Positions 1 through 11,211 of a stretch of 64,000 bases of DNA are shown in pieces. Below the pieces are notes generated by a model, which saw only the letters and a list, made by a program, of their open reading frames with translations, did not search any database and had not been told where the DNA came from. The number at the start of each line of letters is the position of its first letter. Positions within the stretch are counted from its first letter, which is position 1. The stretch is from Pseudomonadota bacterium (lineage in GTDB: Bacteria > Pseudomonadota > Gammaproteobacteria > Burkholderiales > Rhodocyclaceae), in assembly GCA_018262195.1 (NCBI GenBank), contig JAGTRS010000006.1, positions 124,001 to 188,000 on the forward strand, read 5' to 3'. Made by a program: the position numbers and the translations under genes.

Positions 1-171
1 ATCGGTCATGATGGTCGCCGGGTTGGAATTGACCAGAATGACCTTGTAACCCTCTTCGCGCAGGGCCTTGCAGGCTTGCGCGCCAGAGTAGTCGAATTCG
101 CAGGCCTGACCGATGATGATCGGGCCGGCGCCAATAATCAAAACACTTTTTATGTCTGTACGTTTCGGCAT
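1..171 (-). CDS. carB: Carbamoyl-phosphate synthase large subunit, N-terminal fragment
   Basis: Only the first 57 codons are in the window; the gene runs off the left edge. The protein begins [20 protein letters not shown] and continues with [20 protein letters not shown] and [10 protein letters not shown], the standard opening of CarB. CarB makes carbamoyl phosphate from ammonia (delivered by CarA), bicarbonate and ATP for pyrimidine and arginine synthesis. The ATG is preceded by GAGAG, and the start lies 22 nt inside the 3' end of carA, so the two subunits are probably translationally coupled. It was missing from the ORF track because it is open to the edge. Confidence 0.95.
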   Translation of the reverse strand, partial: MPKRTDIKSVLIIGAGPIIIGQACEFDYSGAQACKALREEGYKVILVNSNPATIMTD

Positions 172-1289
172 TTCTTTACTCTCGGGTCAAACAGGTAGGC
201 CACGTCGTGTGGGCCGGGGCTGGCTTCCGGGTGTCCCTGGAAGGAGAAAGCCGGTACATCCGTACGTGCGATACCTTGCAGGGAACCGTCGAACAACGAT
301 ACGTGCGTAGCGCGCAGGTTGGCTGGCAACGAATCGGCATCGACCGCAAAACCATGATTCTGGCTGGTGATCAACACCTGGCCAGTATCCATGTCCTTGA
401 CCGGGTGGTTGGCACCGTGGTGGCCGAATTTCATTTTCAGCGTCTTTGCACCGGATGCCAATGCCAGCAACTGGTGACCAAGGCAGATGCCGAAGGTCGG
501 CACACCGCGCTCGAGGAACTCACGGATGGCAGCGATGGCGTAATCGCATGGCTCCGGGTCTCCCGGGCCATTGGACAGGAATACGCCGTCCGGTTTCATT
601 GCCAGCACATCGGCGGCCGGCGTCTGCGCCGGGACGACGGTCAGCTTGACACCGCGCTGGGCCAGCATGCGCAGGATGTTCTTCTTGACACCAAAATCGT
701 AGGCGACCACATGGAAGCGCGGAGCCGGACCTTGTTCGTAGCCCTTCAGCGTCCATTCGCCTTCCGTCCAGGCGTAGCTTTCCTTGGCCGACACAACCTT
801 GGCCAGATCCATGCCATTCAGCCCGGGGAAAGCCTTGGCCAGAGCCAAAGCTTTGGACTCATCGACTTCGCCAGCCAGGATACAACCAGCCTGGGCACCC
901 TTCTCACGCAGGATGCGGGTCAGCTTGCGCGTATCGATACCGGCAATGGCAACGATGCCGTGCTTTTTCAGGTAGGACGACAGATCGTCCTGCGTACGCC
1001 AGTTGGACGCAACCAACGGCAGATCACGAATGACCAGACCAGCAGCGTAATTGGCATTGGATTCAAAATCTTCCGCATTGCAACCGGTGTTACCGATATG
1101 CGGGTAGGTCAAAGTAACGATCTGGCGGCAATAAGAGGGATCGGTAAGAATCTCCTGATAGCCCGACATGGCGGTGTTGAACACCACCTCGCCACTGGTG
1201 ACACCATCTGCGCCGATGGATTGGCCCTTGAAAACCGTTCCGTCGGCGAGGGCGAGAATGGCGGGAGTAAATGAGGGCAGCTGTGCCAA
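150..1289 (-). CDS. carA: Carbamoyl-phosphate synthase small (glutaminase) subunit
   Basis: 379 residues, close to the usual length of about 380. The N-terminal half is the CPSase small-chain domain ([32 protein letters not shown]). The C-terminal half is a class I glutamine amidotransferase with nucleophile motif [13 protein letters not shown] and the His/Glu pair in GHPEASPG. It hydrolyses glutamine and passes ammonia to CarB. The only usable start is TTG at 1289: an in-frame stop lies upstream and no ATG or GTG occurs in the first codons. That TTG sits in a strong hairpin. The last residues after YLFD are not family-like and overlap the carB start, but the length is normal, so I read this as natural variation. 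Confidence 0.95.
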   Translation of the reverse strand: MAQLPSFTPAILALADGTVFKGQSIGADGVTSGEVVFNTAMSGYQEILTDPSYCRQIVTLTYPHIGNTGCNAEDFESNANYAAGLVIRDLPLVASNWRTQDDLSSYLKKHGIVAIAGIDTRKLTRILREKGAQAGCILAGEVDESKALALAKAFPGLNGMDLAKVVSAKESYAWTEGEWTLKGYEQGPAPRFHVVAYDFGVKKNILRMLAQRGVKLTVVPAQTPAADVLAMKPDGVFLSNGPGDPEPCDYAIAAIREFLERGVPTFGICLGHQLLALASGAKTLKMKFGHHGANHPVKDMDTGQVLITSQNHGFAVDADSLPANLRATHVSLFDGSLQGIARTDVPAFSFQGHPEASPGPHDVAYLFDPRVKKCRNVQT

Positions 1290-1316
1290 GCGGGAAGGCT
1301 CGCGCCCTCCCGCTTG
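1287..1316 (-). promoter_or_regulatory. Hairpin with GNRA loop over the carA start codon
   Basis: Read on the minus strand, CAAGCGGGA-GGGC-GCGA-GCCT-TCCCGCTTG forms a 13-bp stem (one G-U pair) closed by a GCGA tetraloop. The final TTG of the stem is the carA start codon, and the only Shine-Dalgarno-like stretch (GGAGGG) is in the 5' arm. The structure is seen directly. A role in controlling carAB translation is inference. Confidence 0.6.
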
Positions 1317-1333
1317 TGCTTTTTAACCTTACT

Positions 1334-1363
1334 ATTTTAGCCGAAAAGAGCCTTTTCAGGCAA
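1334..1363 (-). promoter_or_regulatory. Candidate sigma-70 promoter of carAB
   Basis: On the minus strand TTGCCT (1358-1363) and TAAAAT (1334-1339) are separated by 18 nt, upstream of carA and immediately downstream of the kinase stop at 1366. The spacer contains the short palindrome GAAAAG-GCT-CTTTTC. A start near 1327 would place the carA hairpin close to the 5' end of the mRNA. Confidence 0.5.
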
Positions 1364-1365
1364 AT

Positions 1366-3924
1366 TCAAGGGATTACACGCGTCTCAACGTAGTGCGCCA
1401 ACGAGGGTTTTATCGAGGACATTTCGTCCATCAGTGAGGCGAAGAGACGGCGGCAGCTCGGCCAGTCGACATTTTCGACTGCCAAAGTTGCCTGCTCGAT
1501 TTCCATGGCTCGCCGGCGAGCGCGCTCGGCATGGAACATGGCCAGCAGGCTTTTCAACGTATGGGCATGCATCCGGGCCTCATGCGCATCTGTTGCATCA
1601 ATGGCCTTCCTCAAACGCCCCAGATGGGCATCCCACTCGGTCAGCAACATGCCGGCCATCGTCGCGAACAATTCAGGCTCACCGATATCACTCAACGCAG
1701 CACCCAGATCGAGTTGCGAAGAAGTGCCGACAGAGAGAACGGCCGACTCAAAGGAAACATCGTCGCCAGTCGCGCCACGAGCACGATCCAGGGCTTCATA
1801 CAGTTCGGCAGAGCGCAGCGGCTTGGCGACATAGTCATTCATCCCGGCCTCGAGGCAGCGATCACGATCAGTCGCCATGACGTTGGCCGTCATCGCTATG
1901 ATGTAGACCGGCCTCAGCTCATGCGAGACCACCCAGCTCCGCCGCATTTCGCGTGACCGAATTGCCTCGGTTGCCTCGATTCCACCCATTACCGGCATCT
2001 GCATATCCATCAGAATGACATCGAAATGAGTACTATCGAATAGATCGACTGCCTCGGCCCCGTTGTTCGCCAGAGTCACCCGATGCGACAGACGCTCCAG
2101 AAGCCGGGTAGCCAGCTCCTGATTGACCGGATTATCTTCGACCAGCAGGATATTCAACGCCGCAGGGCCATCCTGGGCCTGAGCCTCAAAGTTTATTTCC
2201 GACAGGGCGAAGTCATTGAGCTCCTGGCTATCCGGTCCCTCGGCAAGCGCCAGGGCATCAACCAGATCAGCGCTACCGATCGGTTTAACAAGGTGCGCAG
2301 AAACCCCGATTTCACGTAGCCGACTCAGATCGTGCCGCTGGTTTTCAGTCGTCAGCATAACGATCAGCTTCTCGGCTCGAGCAGTTTTCCCCCAGGACTC
2401 AGCCAGCGCAAACCCCGCCGGAGCGTCCATATTGGCATCGGCAAGAACGTAGTCGTATGGAAAATCCACTGCACGGCTTCGTTCCATCGCCGCAACTGCA
2501 GCGGGCCCATCTGCCACAAGGGAAGCCTGAATACCAAGCTGCTCAAGGAGTTCGAGCAGATATTGCCCAACGGTCGCATTATCCTCAACGACCAAAAGAC
2601 GGCGACCGCCAAACCTGGCCTCGAAAGGCCGAACCGATGTTGCCTCTTCGACTCCGAAACGTCCGGTAAATGAGAAAACGGAGCCTTGCCCTGGCGTGCT
2701 CTCGAGCCAGATCTTGCCATCCATCAATTGAACCAGACGGGCACTGATCGCAAGCCCGAGGCCCGTTCCGCCAAAGCGGCGGGTTGTGGAGACATCCGCC
2801 TGTGAAAACGCCTCGAAGATCGCCTGCTGCTTATCCGCAGGAACCCCGATTCCGGTATCGCGGATCGAGAACCGCAGATACACCGAGTGTTCGGTCGATT
2901 GATCGACCTCAACCCTGAGCGCCACCTCACCTTGCTCCGTGAACTTGATGGCATTGCCGATCAGGTTGATGATCACCTGACGCAGGCGAGTCGGATCGCC
3001 GACGATCCGGCCCGGAACTTCGGGGCGAACATCGGCCACCAGTTCCAACCCCTTCTTGTGGGCACTGACCGCAAGGACTCGTACCGCCTCGAGCACCGTA
3101 TCCTGCATCGAGAAAACCAGCGACTCGAACTCCATCTTGCCGGCTTCGATCTTCGAAAAGTCCAGGATATCGTTGACGATCGTCAACAGCGCCTCGGCCG
3201 ACGACTTTACCGTTTTCAGATAATGGCGCTGCTCGGCATCCAATTGCGTATCGAGCGCCAACTCCGTCATGCCAATGATGCCGTTCATTGGCGTCCGGAT
3301 TTCATGGCTCATGTTGGCCAGAAAAGCCCCACGCGCCTTGTTGGCCGATTCGGCAACCTCTTTCGCCGAGATCAGCGCGGATTCGGCCGCCTTGACGTCA
3401 CTGATATCCCGCTGCAACACCAGCACTCGGGCCGGCTTGCCTTCGGGGTTTCGGGCGGCCACCGCGCCGCGCAAAAGAAACCAGCGCCACTGACCATCCC
3501 GCGCCTTGAAGCGACACTCGGCCTGAAAGTGACTGTCCTGGCTTTGAATGTGCGCTTCGATCCGCGCCTGCAGCAGGCGCAAATCGTCGGGATGCACCAT
3601 GCGCTGCCACTGGGCTATCGAATTGTCGAGATCGCCATCGGAGTAGCCCAGCATCTCTTTCCACTGACGGCCGGAATCGATGGTTCCGCTGCCAATATTC
3701 CAATCGGTAAGGGCATCGCCGGAGAGCTTGGTATGCCAGCCGCTGAGATTGAGACCCGCATAGGCCCGATAGGTCGAATCGACCGTACCGAGAAGTTTTT
3801 CGGCGCCATCCGCCAGAACATGCTGGTGTGCAGCACGTGCCTGCTCGAGCAACATCCGGAATTGCGGCGCACCTTCGCCGCCGAAGATTTCCTGAAGCTG
3901 TTTCGCGAGCAGCTTGGATTTCAT
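1366..3924 (-). CDS. Hybrid sensor histidine kinase (PAS-HisKA-HATPase-REC-REC-Hpt)
   Basis: 852 residues with no obvious membrane segment, so probably cytoplasmic. A PAS/PAC domain lies at about 65-180 ([31 protein letters not shown]). The dimerisation domain has phospho-acceptor His207 in [15 protein letters not shown]. The HATPase domain shows [20 protein letters not shown] and [11 protein letters not shown]. Two receiver domains follow (VVEDNATVG; then [11 protein letters not shown] with [14 protein letters not shown]), then a C-terminal Hpt with [13 protein letters not shown]. All phosphorelay residues appear present, so a four-step relay to an external response regulator is likely. No partner regulator is nearby and the signal is unknown. 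It starts 5 nt after dapB and is probably the last gene of bamE-dapB-kinase. Confidence 0.9.
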   Translation of the reverse strand: MKSKLLAKQLQEIFGGEGAPQFRMLLEQARAAHQHVLADGAEKLLGTVDSTYRAYAGLNLSGWHTKLSGDALTDWNIGSGTIDSGRQWKEMLGYSDGDLDNSIAQWQRMVHPDDLRLLQARIEAHIQSQDSHFQAECRFKARDGQWRWFLLRGAVAARNPEGKPARVLVLQRDISDVKAAESALISAKEVAESANKARGAFLANMSHEIRTPMNGIIGMTELALDTQLDAEQRHYLKTVKSSAEALLTIVNDILDFSKIEAGKMEFESLVFSMQDTVLEAVRVLAVSAHKKGLELVADVRPEVPGRIVGDPTRLRQVIINLIGNAIKFTEQGEVALRVEVDQSTEHSVYLRFSIRDTGIGVPADKQQAIFEAFSQADVSTTRRFGGTGLGLAISARLVQLMDGKIWLESTPGQGSVFSFTGRFGVEEATSVRPFEARFGGRRLLVVEDNATVGQYLLELLEQLGIQASLVADGPAAVAAMERSRAVDFPYDYVLADANMDAPAGFALAESWGKTARAEKLIVMLTTENQRHDLSRLREIGVSAHLVKPIGSADLVDALALAEGPDSQELNDFALSEINFEAQAQDGPAALNILLVEDNPVNQELATRLLERLSHRVTLANNGAEAVDLFDSTHFDVILMDMQMPVMGGIEATEAIRSREMRRSWVVSHELRPVYIIAMTANVMATDRDRCLEAGMNDYVAKPLRSAELYEALDRARGATGDDVSFESAVLSVGTSSQLDLGAALSDIGEPELFATMAGMLLTEWDAHLGRLRKAIDATDAHEARMHAHTLKSLLAMFHAERARRRAMEIEQATLAVENVDWPSCRRLFASLMDEMSSIKPSLAHYVETRVIP

Positions 3925-3929
3925 GAACG

Positions 3930-5221
<1,292 letters not shown>

Positions 5222-5256
5222 TCGGGTTTCCGGAGTTTCTCAATCGGCTTTGAAGC

Positions 5257-5269
5257 GGTATATCATACC
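5257..5269. promoter_or_regulatory. Palindrome in the bamE/fur intergenic region
   Basis: GGTAT-ATC-ATACC is a perfect 5+3+5 palindrome in the 94-nt gap between the divergent bamE and fur starts. On the bamE strand it overlaps a possible -10 (TATGAT). It does not match a full Fur box. Operator function is inference. Confidence 0.3.
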
Positions 5270-5315
5270 CGAAATCAGCATTTAGCCTGACCGAACAATT
5301 TCTGGAATTTCCACG

Positions 5316-5759
5316 ATGAGCGATCCACAAAGCCTCAAGAACATGGGGCTGAAAGCCACTTTTCCCCGCCTGAAGATTCTGGAGCTTTTCGAAAAAAGCA
5401 CCCTGCGTCACATGACGGCGGAAGACGTGTACCGGATGCTGATCAACGAAAACATGGACATCGGCCTGGCCACCGTTTACCGCGTGCTGACCCAGTTTGA
5501 ACAAGCCGGTCTGCTTGAACGCCATTTCTTCGAGTCCGGTAAGGCGGTTTTCGAGATCAATCATGGCAAGCATCACGACCATCTGGTCTGCATCGACTGC
5601 GGCCGGGTTGAAGAATTCTACGATCCGGAAATCGAAAAGCGCCAGAACGCCATCGCCAAGGAACGAGGCTTCGCAATTCAGGACCACGCACTCTATCTTT
5701 ACGCCCAGTGCACCAAGGCCGGGTGCCCGCACCGCAACAATCCGGGCAGCAAGTCCTGA
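5316..5759 (+). CDS. fur: Ferric uptake regulator
   Basis: 147 residues. The winged-helix DNA-binding half ([35 protein letters not shown]) is followed by the metal-binding/dimerisation half with [17 protein letters not shown] and the C-terminal CTKAGCPHR. It is a Fe(II)-dependent global repressor of iron uptake. ATG at 5316 matches the family start; no strong Shine-Dalgarno is visible. A UPF0016 transporter follows 17 nt downstream, so the two are probably cotranscribed. Confidence 0.97.
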   Translation: MSDPQSLKNMGLKATFPRLKILELFEKSTLRHMTAEDVYRMLINENMDIGLATVYRVLTQFEQAGLLERHFFESGKAVFEINHGKHHDHLVCIDCGRVEEFYDPEIEKRQNAIAKERGFAIQDHALYLYAQCTKAGCPHRNNPGSKS

Positions 5760-5776
5760 TTCACTGAAGCCTCTCC

Positions 5777-6382
5777 ATGCCTGATATTGCTGTTGTTGCC
5801 CCGGGGGCTTGGCTGTCCTCGGCGGGTGCTACGTTCCTATTGATTGCCTTGGCCGAATTCGGCGACAAGAGCCAGCTCGTCTGCATGACACTGGCCGCCC
5901 GCCATCGCGGTCTGCCTGTCGTCCTGGGCGCTGTCGCCGCCTTCGCCATTCTCAATCTGCTTGCTGTGCTGTTTGGCGCGGCCGTTGCGGCCTGGTTGCC
6001 TGATTGGGTCGTGACACTAGCCGTCGCCGCGTTGTTCACCGTCTTCGGGATCAGTGCGCTGCGCTTCGAGGAAGAAGAGGGTGACGAGGAAATCGAGGAA
6101 AAACCTGGTCACGGCATCTTCGCGACCACTTTCCTGATGATTTTCCTGGCCGAATTTGGCGACAAGACACAAATTGCCGTTGCCGGCATGGGTAGCGCGG
6201 CTGATGCCAGCGCCATCTGGGTTGGTGCCACGCTGGCACTGGCCTGCACTTCACTGCTCGGCGTTTTTGCCGGGCGACGATTGCTGAATCACCTGCCCCT
6301 GAAGTGGATACACCGAATCAGTGGCGTGTTTTTCCTGCTGCTGGCGCTGCTCGCCACCCTGCGCCTGCTTGGCCTGGTTTAG
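5777..6382 (+). CDS. UPF0016/TMEM165-GDT1 family cation transporter (possible Mn exporter)
   Basis: 201 residues, about six membrane segments in two repeats. Each half has the family motif: LAEFGDKSQLVCMTLAAR near residue 30 and FLAEFGDKTQIAVAGMGS near residue 120, with an acidic linker between (EEEEGDEEIEE). Characterised relatives are Ca/Mn transporters, and the Vibrio member MneA exports manganese. The position directly after fur would suit metal balance but does not prove substrate. Its stop overlaps the 3' end of convergent recN by 4 nt. Confidence 0.85.
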   Translation: MPDIAVVAPGAWLSSAGATFLLIALAEFGDKSQLVCMTLAARHRGLPVVLGAVAAFAILNLLAVLFGAAVAAWLPDWVVTLAVAALFTVFGISALRFEEEEGDEEIEEKPGHGIFATTFLMIFLAEFGDKTQIAVAGMGSAADASAIWVGATLALACTSLLGVFAGRRLLNHLPLKWIHRISGVFFLLLALLATLRLLGLV

Positions 6383-8052
6383 GCTTTTGCCTTTTTGGCT
6401 CTTGTACCAAGGAGTTCGCGGGCATGTTTGAGGGTAATGTCGGTGATCTCGACACCGCCCAGCATTCGGGCAATTTCCTGAACGCGCCCCGCTTCATCAA
6501 GCGGCTGAATGGCGCTCAGGGTTACACCATCGCGTGTTGATTTGCTGACCTGCCACTGCCAGTTGGCCTGGGCTGCCACTTGCGGCAGATGGGTCACGCA
6601 CAACACCTGACGTTCGCAGCCCAGTTCGTGCAACAGGCGACCGACGATTTCCGCCACGCCACCACCAATCCCGACATCGACCTCGTCGAAGATCAGGGTC
6701 GGCACGCTGGCCGAACGCGAAGTCAGCACCTGGATAGCCAGGCTGATCCGCGACAGTTCGCCCCCGGAAGCCACTTTGGCCAGCGACTTGGCTTCATTGC
6801 CGGCCAACCCGCCGATACGGAACTCGACCTGCTCCAGACCATAGACCGCACCATCGGCAACCGGCAGCAGGGCAACTTCGAATCTTCCGGACGAAAGCGC
6901 CAATTGACGCATCACTTCGCTGACGGCCAGCCCCATCTCGGCAGCGGCTTTCTTGCGGCCGCCAGAAAGTTTTTCCGCAACGGTCCGATAGGTAGATTTC
7001 GCGGAAGCCACCTTGACTTCGAGCGCGGCAAGATCAGCCGACTCATCCAGTTCAGCCAGCCGCTGCCGCCACCCAGCCAGCAGCCCCGGCAATTCTGGCG
7101 GCTGGACGCGATACTTGCGAGAGTGGGACATGACCGCATCCATCCGGCGCTCAACCTGGGCCAGACGGGCTGGATCAAGATCGACCCGGTCGGTATAACG
7201 GCGCAAGGTGGAGACGGCGTCGGAAAGCTCAGCCTGCACCGAACCGATCAGATCGGCCACCTCGGCCAGCGCCGGATCGTATTCCGCCAGGCTTGCCAAA
7301 CGAGTTGCCACGCCATCAATCTGGCGCTCACAGGCAGCCTCGTCTTCCGAAAGCACAGCCAGCGCATACTGGGCGCCTTCGATCAGGCTGGCGGCATGAC
7401 CGAGCCGGCGGTGCTCGACATCGAGCGTGGCCCATTCGTCGTCACCAAAAGCCAGCCCATCGAGCTCGCCGATCTGCCATTGCAGTTGTTCGCGTTCACG
7501 CAGCAGGGCATCGGCCCCTTCACTCGCACTGCGCAAAGCCTGTTCCAGCTCACGCCAGTTTTTCCAGGCGGCGGCCACTTCACCGCCCAAACCATTCAAC
7601 CCGGCATGCGTATCAAGCAGCACGCGCTGGGCCTCGGAACGCAACAGCGATTGATGGGCGTGCTGACCGTGAATATCGACCAGCCATTCACCCACTTCGC
7701 GCAATTGCTGGACGGTGGCTGGTGAACCGTTGATATAGGCCCGCGAACGGCCACCGGCGTCGACAACGCGGCGCAGCAGCAACTCATCGTCGCCATCCAG
7801 ATCATTGGCCGCCAACCAGGATCGCACTTCCGGAAGCGCAGAAACCTCGAAGGTTGCTGCCACTTCGGCCTTTTCGCAACCAGAGCGGACCACCCCGGCA
7901 TCAGCCCGCTCGCCAAGGGTTAGCGCCAGCGCATCGATCAGGATGGACTTGCCGGCACCGGTTTCGCCGGTCAAGGCGCCAAAGCCGGTTGAAAACGAAA
8001 GCTCCAGCCGGTCGACAATGACAAAGTCTTTAATGGTCAGTTGACGCAGCAT
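6379..8052 (-). CDS. recN: DNA repair protein RecN
   Basis: 557 residues, SMC-like ATPase of double-strand-break repair. Walker A is GETGAGKSI near the N-terminus, the middle is a long coiled coil, and the C-terminal part has Walker B in TLIFDEVDVGIGGGVAEIVG. The ORF track starts 9 codons earlier, but the family begins [18 protein letters not shown], and that ATG overlaps the nadK stop as TGATG. I therefore start at 8052 and infer coupling to nadK. Confidence 0.96.
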   Translation of the reverse strand: MLRQLTIKDFVIVDRLELSFSTGFGALTGETGAGKSILIDALALTLGERADAGVVRSGCEKAEVAATFEVSALPEVRSWLAANDLDGDDELLLRRVVDAGGRSRAYINGSPATVQQLREVGEWLVDIHGQHAHQSLLRSEAQRVLLDTHAGLNGLGGEVAAAWKNWRELEQALRSASEGADALLREREQLQWQIGELDGLAFGDDEWATLDVEHRRLGHAASLIEGAQYALAVLSEDEAACERQIDGVATRLASLAEYDPALAEVADLIGSVQAELSDAVSTLRRYTDRVDLDPARLAQVERRMDAVMSHSRKYRVQPPELPGLLAGWRQRLAELDESADLAALEVKVASAKSTYRTVAEKLSGGRKKAAAEMGLAVSEVMRQLALSSGRFEVALLPVADGAVYGLEQVEFRIGGLAGNEAKSLAKVASGGELSRISLAIQVLTSRSASVPTLIFDEVDVGIGGGVAEIVGRLLHELGCERQVLCVTHLPQVAAQANWQWQVSKSTRDGVTLSAIQPLDEAGRVQEIARMLGGVEITDITLKHARELLGTRAKKAKA

Positions 8053-8981
8053 CAGGGCCCTTTCGGCCGTTCGCTCCACTGCAGTTTCTGGCGCAGCATG
8101 GCGAAATAGCTGTAACCCGGCGGATGCAGGAAACAGATGGTGTGTTCAGAACGACGTAGCCGGACGCAGTCGCCACGCTCCAGATCGAGCGTGACCTGGC
8201 CATCGAAGTGCACCCGCGGATCATCGGCATTGACGATGCGCAGTTCGATATCCGTGTTGTCATTGACGATGATCGGTCGATTGGACAGTGCGTGCGGGCA
8301 AAGCGGCACCAGCGCGATGCCGGTCAAGGTTGGATTCAGGATCGGACCGCCAGCCGACATCGAATAAGCGGTGGAGCCGGTCGGTGTCGAGACAATCAGA
8401 CCATCCGAGCGCAGGTTGTAGATGAACTCTCCATCGATGAACAACTCGAATTCGATCATCCGGCCGATGGCGCCCTTGTCGACGACGACATCATTGAGTG
8501 CCATGTTCGAGGCGACTTCCTTGCCGTCACGCGTCACTTCGGCAGCCAGCAACATCCGGTTTTCCGGTGCAAAACGACCATCGAGGAGATCGTCCATGCA
8601 AGTCAGCATGTCCTGACGGGCAATGTCGGTCATGAAGCCCAGACGCCCCTGATTGACTCCGACCAACGGCACGCAATAGCGCGCCAGTCGACGCGCCGCA
8701 TTAAGCATGGTGCCGTCGCCGCCGAGTACGATGGCAAGGTCGGCGTGGGCACCGATGTCGTTGAAACCACAGGTTACCCAGCGCGACAGATCGACCTTTT
8801 TGCCAATGTGTTCCGCAGTTTCCCGTTCGATAAAGACGGAGACCCCGCGCTCATAAAGATATTCGGCCAGACGGCGCAGCGACTCGGCAATTTCCAGACT
8901 GTGGTATTTGCCGACCAGCGCAATGGTCCGGGGAGAGCGGTAGGAAGCGAAGCCTCTGTTCATGGAGTCGAATTCTTGCAT
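8052..8981 (-). CDS. nadK: NAD kinase
   Basis: About 303-309 residues. Hallmarks are [15 protein letters not shown] with the catalytic Asp, [33 protein letters not shown] and [17 protein letters not shown]. It phosphorylates NAD to NADP. The start could be the ATG at 8981 (MQEFDS) or at 8963 (MNRGFAS); neither has a clear Shine-Dalgarno, and the second resembles family N-termini more. It is divergent from hrcA with a 47-nt gap. Confidence 0.95.
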   Translation of the reverse strand: MQEFDSMNRGFASYRSPRTIALVGKYHSLEIAESLRRLAEYLYERGVSVFIERETAEHIGKKVDLSRWVTCGFNDIGAHADLAIVLGGDGTMLNAARRLARYCVPLVGVNQGRLGFMTDIARQDMLTCMDDLLDGRFAPENRMLLAAEVTRDGKEVASNMALNDVVVDKGAIGRMIEFELFIDGEFIYNLRSDGLIVSTPTGSTAYSMSAGGPILNPTLTGIALVPLCPHALSNRPIIVNDNTDIELRIVNADDPRVHFDGQVTLDLERGDCVRLRRSEHTICFLHPPGYSYFAMLRQKLQWSERPKGP

Positions 8982-9028
8982 AAAAAACGTCTTGCGGCGC
9001 TGGCCCCGGATTTTTGTACAATCGCCCC

Positions 9029-10057
9029 ATGCTTGATGAACGCGCCCGCACCCTGCTCAAGACCCTGGTCGAACATTACATTGCTGATGGACAGCCGGTT
9101 GGCTCACGTGCACTGTCCAAGTTTTCCGGCCTCGACCTGTCGCCTGCCACCATCCGCAACGTGATGGCTGATCTCGAGGAAGCCGGCTTTGTCGCCAGCC
9201 CGCACACCTCGGCCGGGCGCATCCCGACGGCACGCGGCTATCGCCTGTTCGTCGACAGCCTGCTTACCGTGCAACCGCTCGAAGCCCGTCAGATGGGCCA
9301 GATGGAGGAAGCCCTGCACGGCCGCCCTTCCGGCCAGATCATCGCCAGCGCCTCGCAACTGCTGTCCAGCCTGACGCACTTTGCCGGCGTCGTCATTGCA
9401 CCGCGCCGCCAGAGCAGCCGAATTCGCCAGATCGAATTCCTCAGCCTGTCGGAAAAACGCATCCTGCTGATCATCGTCACCGCCGACGGCGACGTGCAGA
9501 ACCGCATTGTCACCACCGACAAGGCCTATTCCCCGTCCGAACTGGTCAGCGCTGCCAATTACCTGACACAGAATTTCGCCGGCCTCGATTTCGAACAGAT
9601 TCGCCATCGCCTGAGCGTCGAAATCAAGCAACTCCGCGACGACATCAAGCCGCTGATGACCCTGGCCCTCGATGCCGGCGACGCTGCGATGGCCGAAAAC
9701 GCCACCCCCTACGTCATCTCCGGCGAACGCAACCTGCTCGATGTTGAAGAATTGTCGTCCAACATGAAGCGCCTGCGCGAACTGTTCGACCTGTTCGAGC
9801 AACGCTCCAGCCTGATGCGCCTGCTGGAAATCTCCAACAGCGCCGAAGGTGTACAAATTTTCATCGGTGGCGAGTCGGGGATCGCCACACTCGACGAGTG
9901 CAGCGTCATTGCCGCCCCCTACACGGTGGATGGCCAGGTCGTCGGCTCGGTTGGCGTCATTGGCCCGACCCGCATGGCCTACGAACGCGTCATCCCCATC
10001 GTCGACATTACCGCCCGCCTGCTCTCCAGCGCCCTCTCCTACAAATCGGACAACTGA
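9029..10057 (+). CDS. hrcA: Heat-inducible transcription repressor HrcA
   Basis: 342 residues from the ATG ([20 protein letters not shown]); the track begins at an upstream TTG. The N-terminal winged helix has [22 protein letters not shown] and [19 protein letters not shown], followed by the GAF-like inducer domain ending [18 protein letters not shown]. HrcA normally represses groESL or dnaK operons through CIRCE (TTAGCACTC-N9-GAGTGCTAA). I saw no CIRCE in this window, so its target lies elsewhere. Its stop overlaps hemH as TGATG. Confidence 0.96.
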   Translation: MLDERARTLLKTLVEHYIADGQPVGSRALSKFSGLDLSPATIRNVMADLEEAGFVASPHTSAGRIPTARGYRLFVDSLLTVQPLEARQMGQMEEALHGRPSGQIIASASQLLSSLTHFAGVVIAPRRQSSRIRQIEFLSLSEKRILLIIVTADGDVQNRIVTTDKAYSPSELVSAANYLTQNFAGLDFEQIRHRLSVEIKQLRDDIKPLMTLALDAGDAAMAENATPYVISGERNLLDVEELSSNMKRLRELFDLFEQRSSLMRLLEISNSAEGVQIFIGGESGIATLDECSVIAAPYTVDGQVVGSVGVIGPTRMAYERVIPIVDITARLLSSALSYKSDN

Positions 10058-11160
10058 TGCCCCGTTTTCTCCCGGAACCGCCGCACCGTCACGGCAAGCC
10101 GGCAACCACCGCTGTCGTCCTCGTCAATCTTGGCACCCCTGAAGCACCGACCGCCCCGGCGTTGAAGCGCTACCTCAAGGAGTTCCTGTCGGACCCACGC
10201 GTGGTCGAAATCCCGAAGCCTGTCTGGTGGCTGATTCTTAACGGCATCATTCTCAATATCCGGCCCAAGAAATCGGCCGCCAAATACGCCTCGGTCTGGA
10301 TGCCGGAAGGCTCCCCGCTGCGCGTCCATACCGAGCGTCAGGCAAAGTTGCTCAAGGGCCTGCTCGGCCAGCGCGGCCATCACCTGAACGTCACTTCGGC
10401 CATGCGCTACGGCTCGCCGTCGATTCCGGATGTCCTTGCCCATCTGAAGGCCGAAGGCGCCAAGCGTATCCTGCTGGTGCCGATGTACCCGCAATACGCC
10501 GCGAGTACGACAGCCACCGTGGTCGATGAAGCCGCCCACTGGCTGACCAAAATCCGCAATCAACCGGAAATGCGCTTTGTCCGGAATTTCCATGACAACG
10601 ATGGCTACCTGGCGGCGCTCGAAAAATCAGTGCGCAAGCATTGGCAGGCGAATGGCGCGCTCGGCGACAATGACCGCCTGCTCATCAGCTTCCATGGCCT
10701 GCCCAGGCGCAGTCTGGATCTCGGCGACCCCTACTTCTGTGAATGCCACAAAACCGGCCGCCTGCTGGTCGAGCGACTGAACCTCAAACCAGAACAGTTC
10801 CAGATCTGCTTCCAGTCACGCTTTGGCAAAGCCGAGTGGCTACAACCCTATACCGCACCAACGCTGCATGAATGGGGCAGCAAAGGCATTCGCCGCGTCG
10901 ATATCATCTGCCCAGGCTTCGTGGCCGATTGCCTTGAGACACTTGAAGAAATCGCCCAGGAAGGCCGCGACGATTTCCTGAAAGCCGGCGGCAAGGAATA
11001 TCACTACATCCCGGCACTGAACGAAGACGACGCCTGGATCAAGGCCCTGGCCGACATTGCCGAGCAGCATCTGGGCGGCTGGGACACCAAGACTGCCTTC
11101 GACCCACATGCACTGGAAACCAGCGCCCGTGAAGCCTTCAAATTCGGCGCCCGGACTTGA
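10057..11160 (+). CDS. hemH: Ferrochelatase
   Basis: 367 residues when started at the ATG overlapping the hrcA stop; the track extension upstream lies inside hrcA. The motifs are VVLVNLGTPEAPT, SVWMPEGSPLRVHT, the active-site His in ISFHGLPRRSLDLGDPYFCE, and DIICPGFVADCLETLEEIA. It inserts Fe(II) into protoporphyrin IX as the last step of haem b synthesis. The length fits the longer betaproteobacterial form. Confidence 0.96.
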   Translation: MPRFLPEPPHRHGKPATTAVVLVNLGTPEAPTAPALKRYLKEFLSDPRVVEIPKPVWWLILNGIILNIRPKKSAAKYASVWMPEGSPLRVHTERQAKLLKGLLGQRGHHLNVTSAMRYGSPSIPDVLAHLKAEGAKRILLVPMYPQYAASTTATVVDEAAHWLTKIRNQPEMRFVRNFHDNDGYLAALEKSVRKHWQANGALGDNDRLLISFHGLPRRSLDLGDPYFCECHKTGRLLVERLNLKPEQFQICFQSRFGKAEWLQPYTAPTLHEWGSKGIRRVDIICPGFVADCLETLEEIAQEGRDDFLKAGGKEYHYIPALNEDDAWIKALADIAEQHLGGWDTKTAFDPHALETSAREAFKFGART

Positions 11161-11177
11161 AATTCCAGAGATGGCAC

Positions 11178-11201
11178 AAATATCAGGATAACTTGATATT
11201 T
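11178..11201 (+). promoter_or_regulatory. Inverted repeat abutting the trxC ribosome-binding site
   Basis: AAATATCA-ggataact-TGATATTT is an 8-bp perfect inverted repeat with an 8-nt spacer. It ends exactly where the Shine-Dalgarno GGAG (11202-11205) begins. It could be an operator or an mRNA hairpin next to the ribosome site; the sequence does not tell which. Confidence 0.4.
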
Positions 11202-11211
11202 GGAGTCTGCC

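Noticed and set aside
150-190. Possible frameshift at the carA 3' end (tail [12 protein letters not shown] not family-like)
   Set aside because: Total length is normal, the other frames do not restore a CarA-like tail, and the overlap places the carB ribosome site correctly.
207-1274. 355-aa plus-strand ORF opposite carA, and similar long antisense ORFs over recN, nadK, mshL and folC
   Set aside because: All lie opposite genes with strong family motifs; no ribosome sites or domains support them.
2364-2720. Degenerate first receiver domain in the hybrid kinase
   Set aside because: On reading, the acidic pair (VVEDN), phospho-acceptor region (VLADANMD) and Lys (LVKPIG) are present, so degeneration is not supported.
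6379-6382. Overlap of recN and the UPF0016 gene as a sign of a disrupted gene
   Set aside because: Both proteins are full length with normal C-termini; it is just a 4-nt convergent overlap.
8981-9028. CIRCE or sigma-32 element upstream of hrcA
   Set aside because: CTTGCGG and CCCCGG are present but spacing is wrong; no TTAGCACTC repeat. Only a TACAAT near the ATG, too weak to call.
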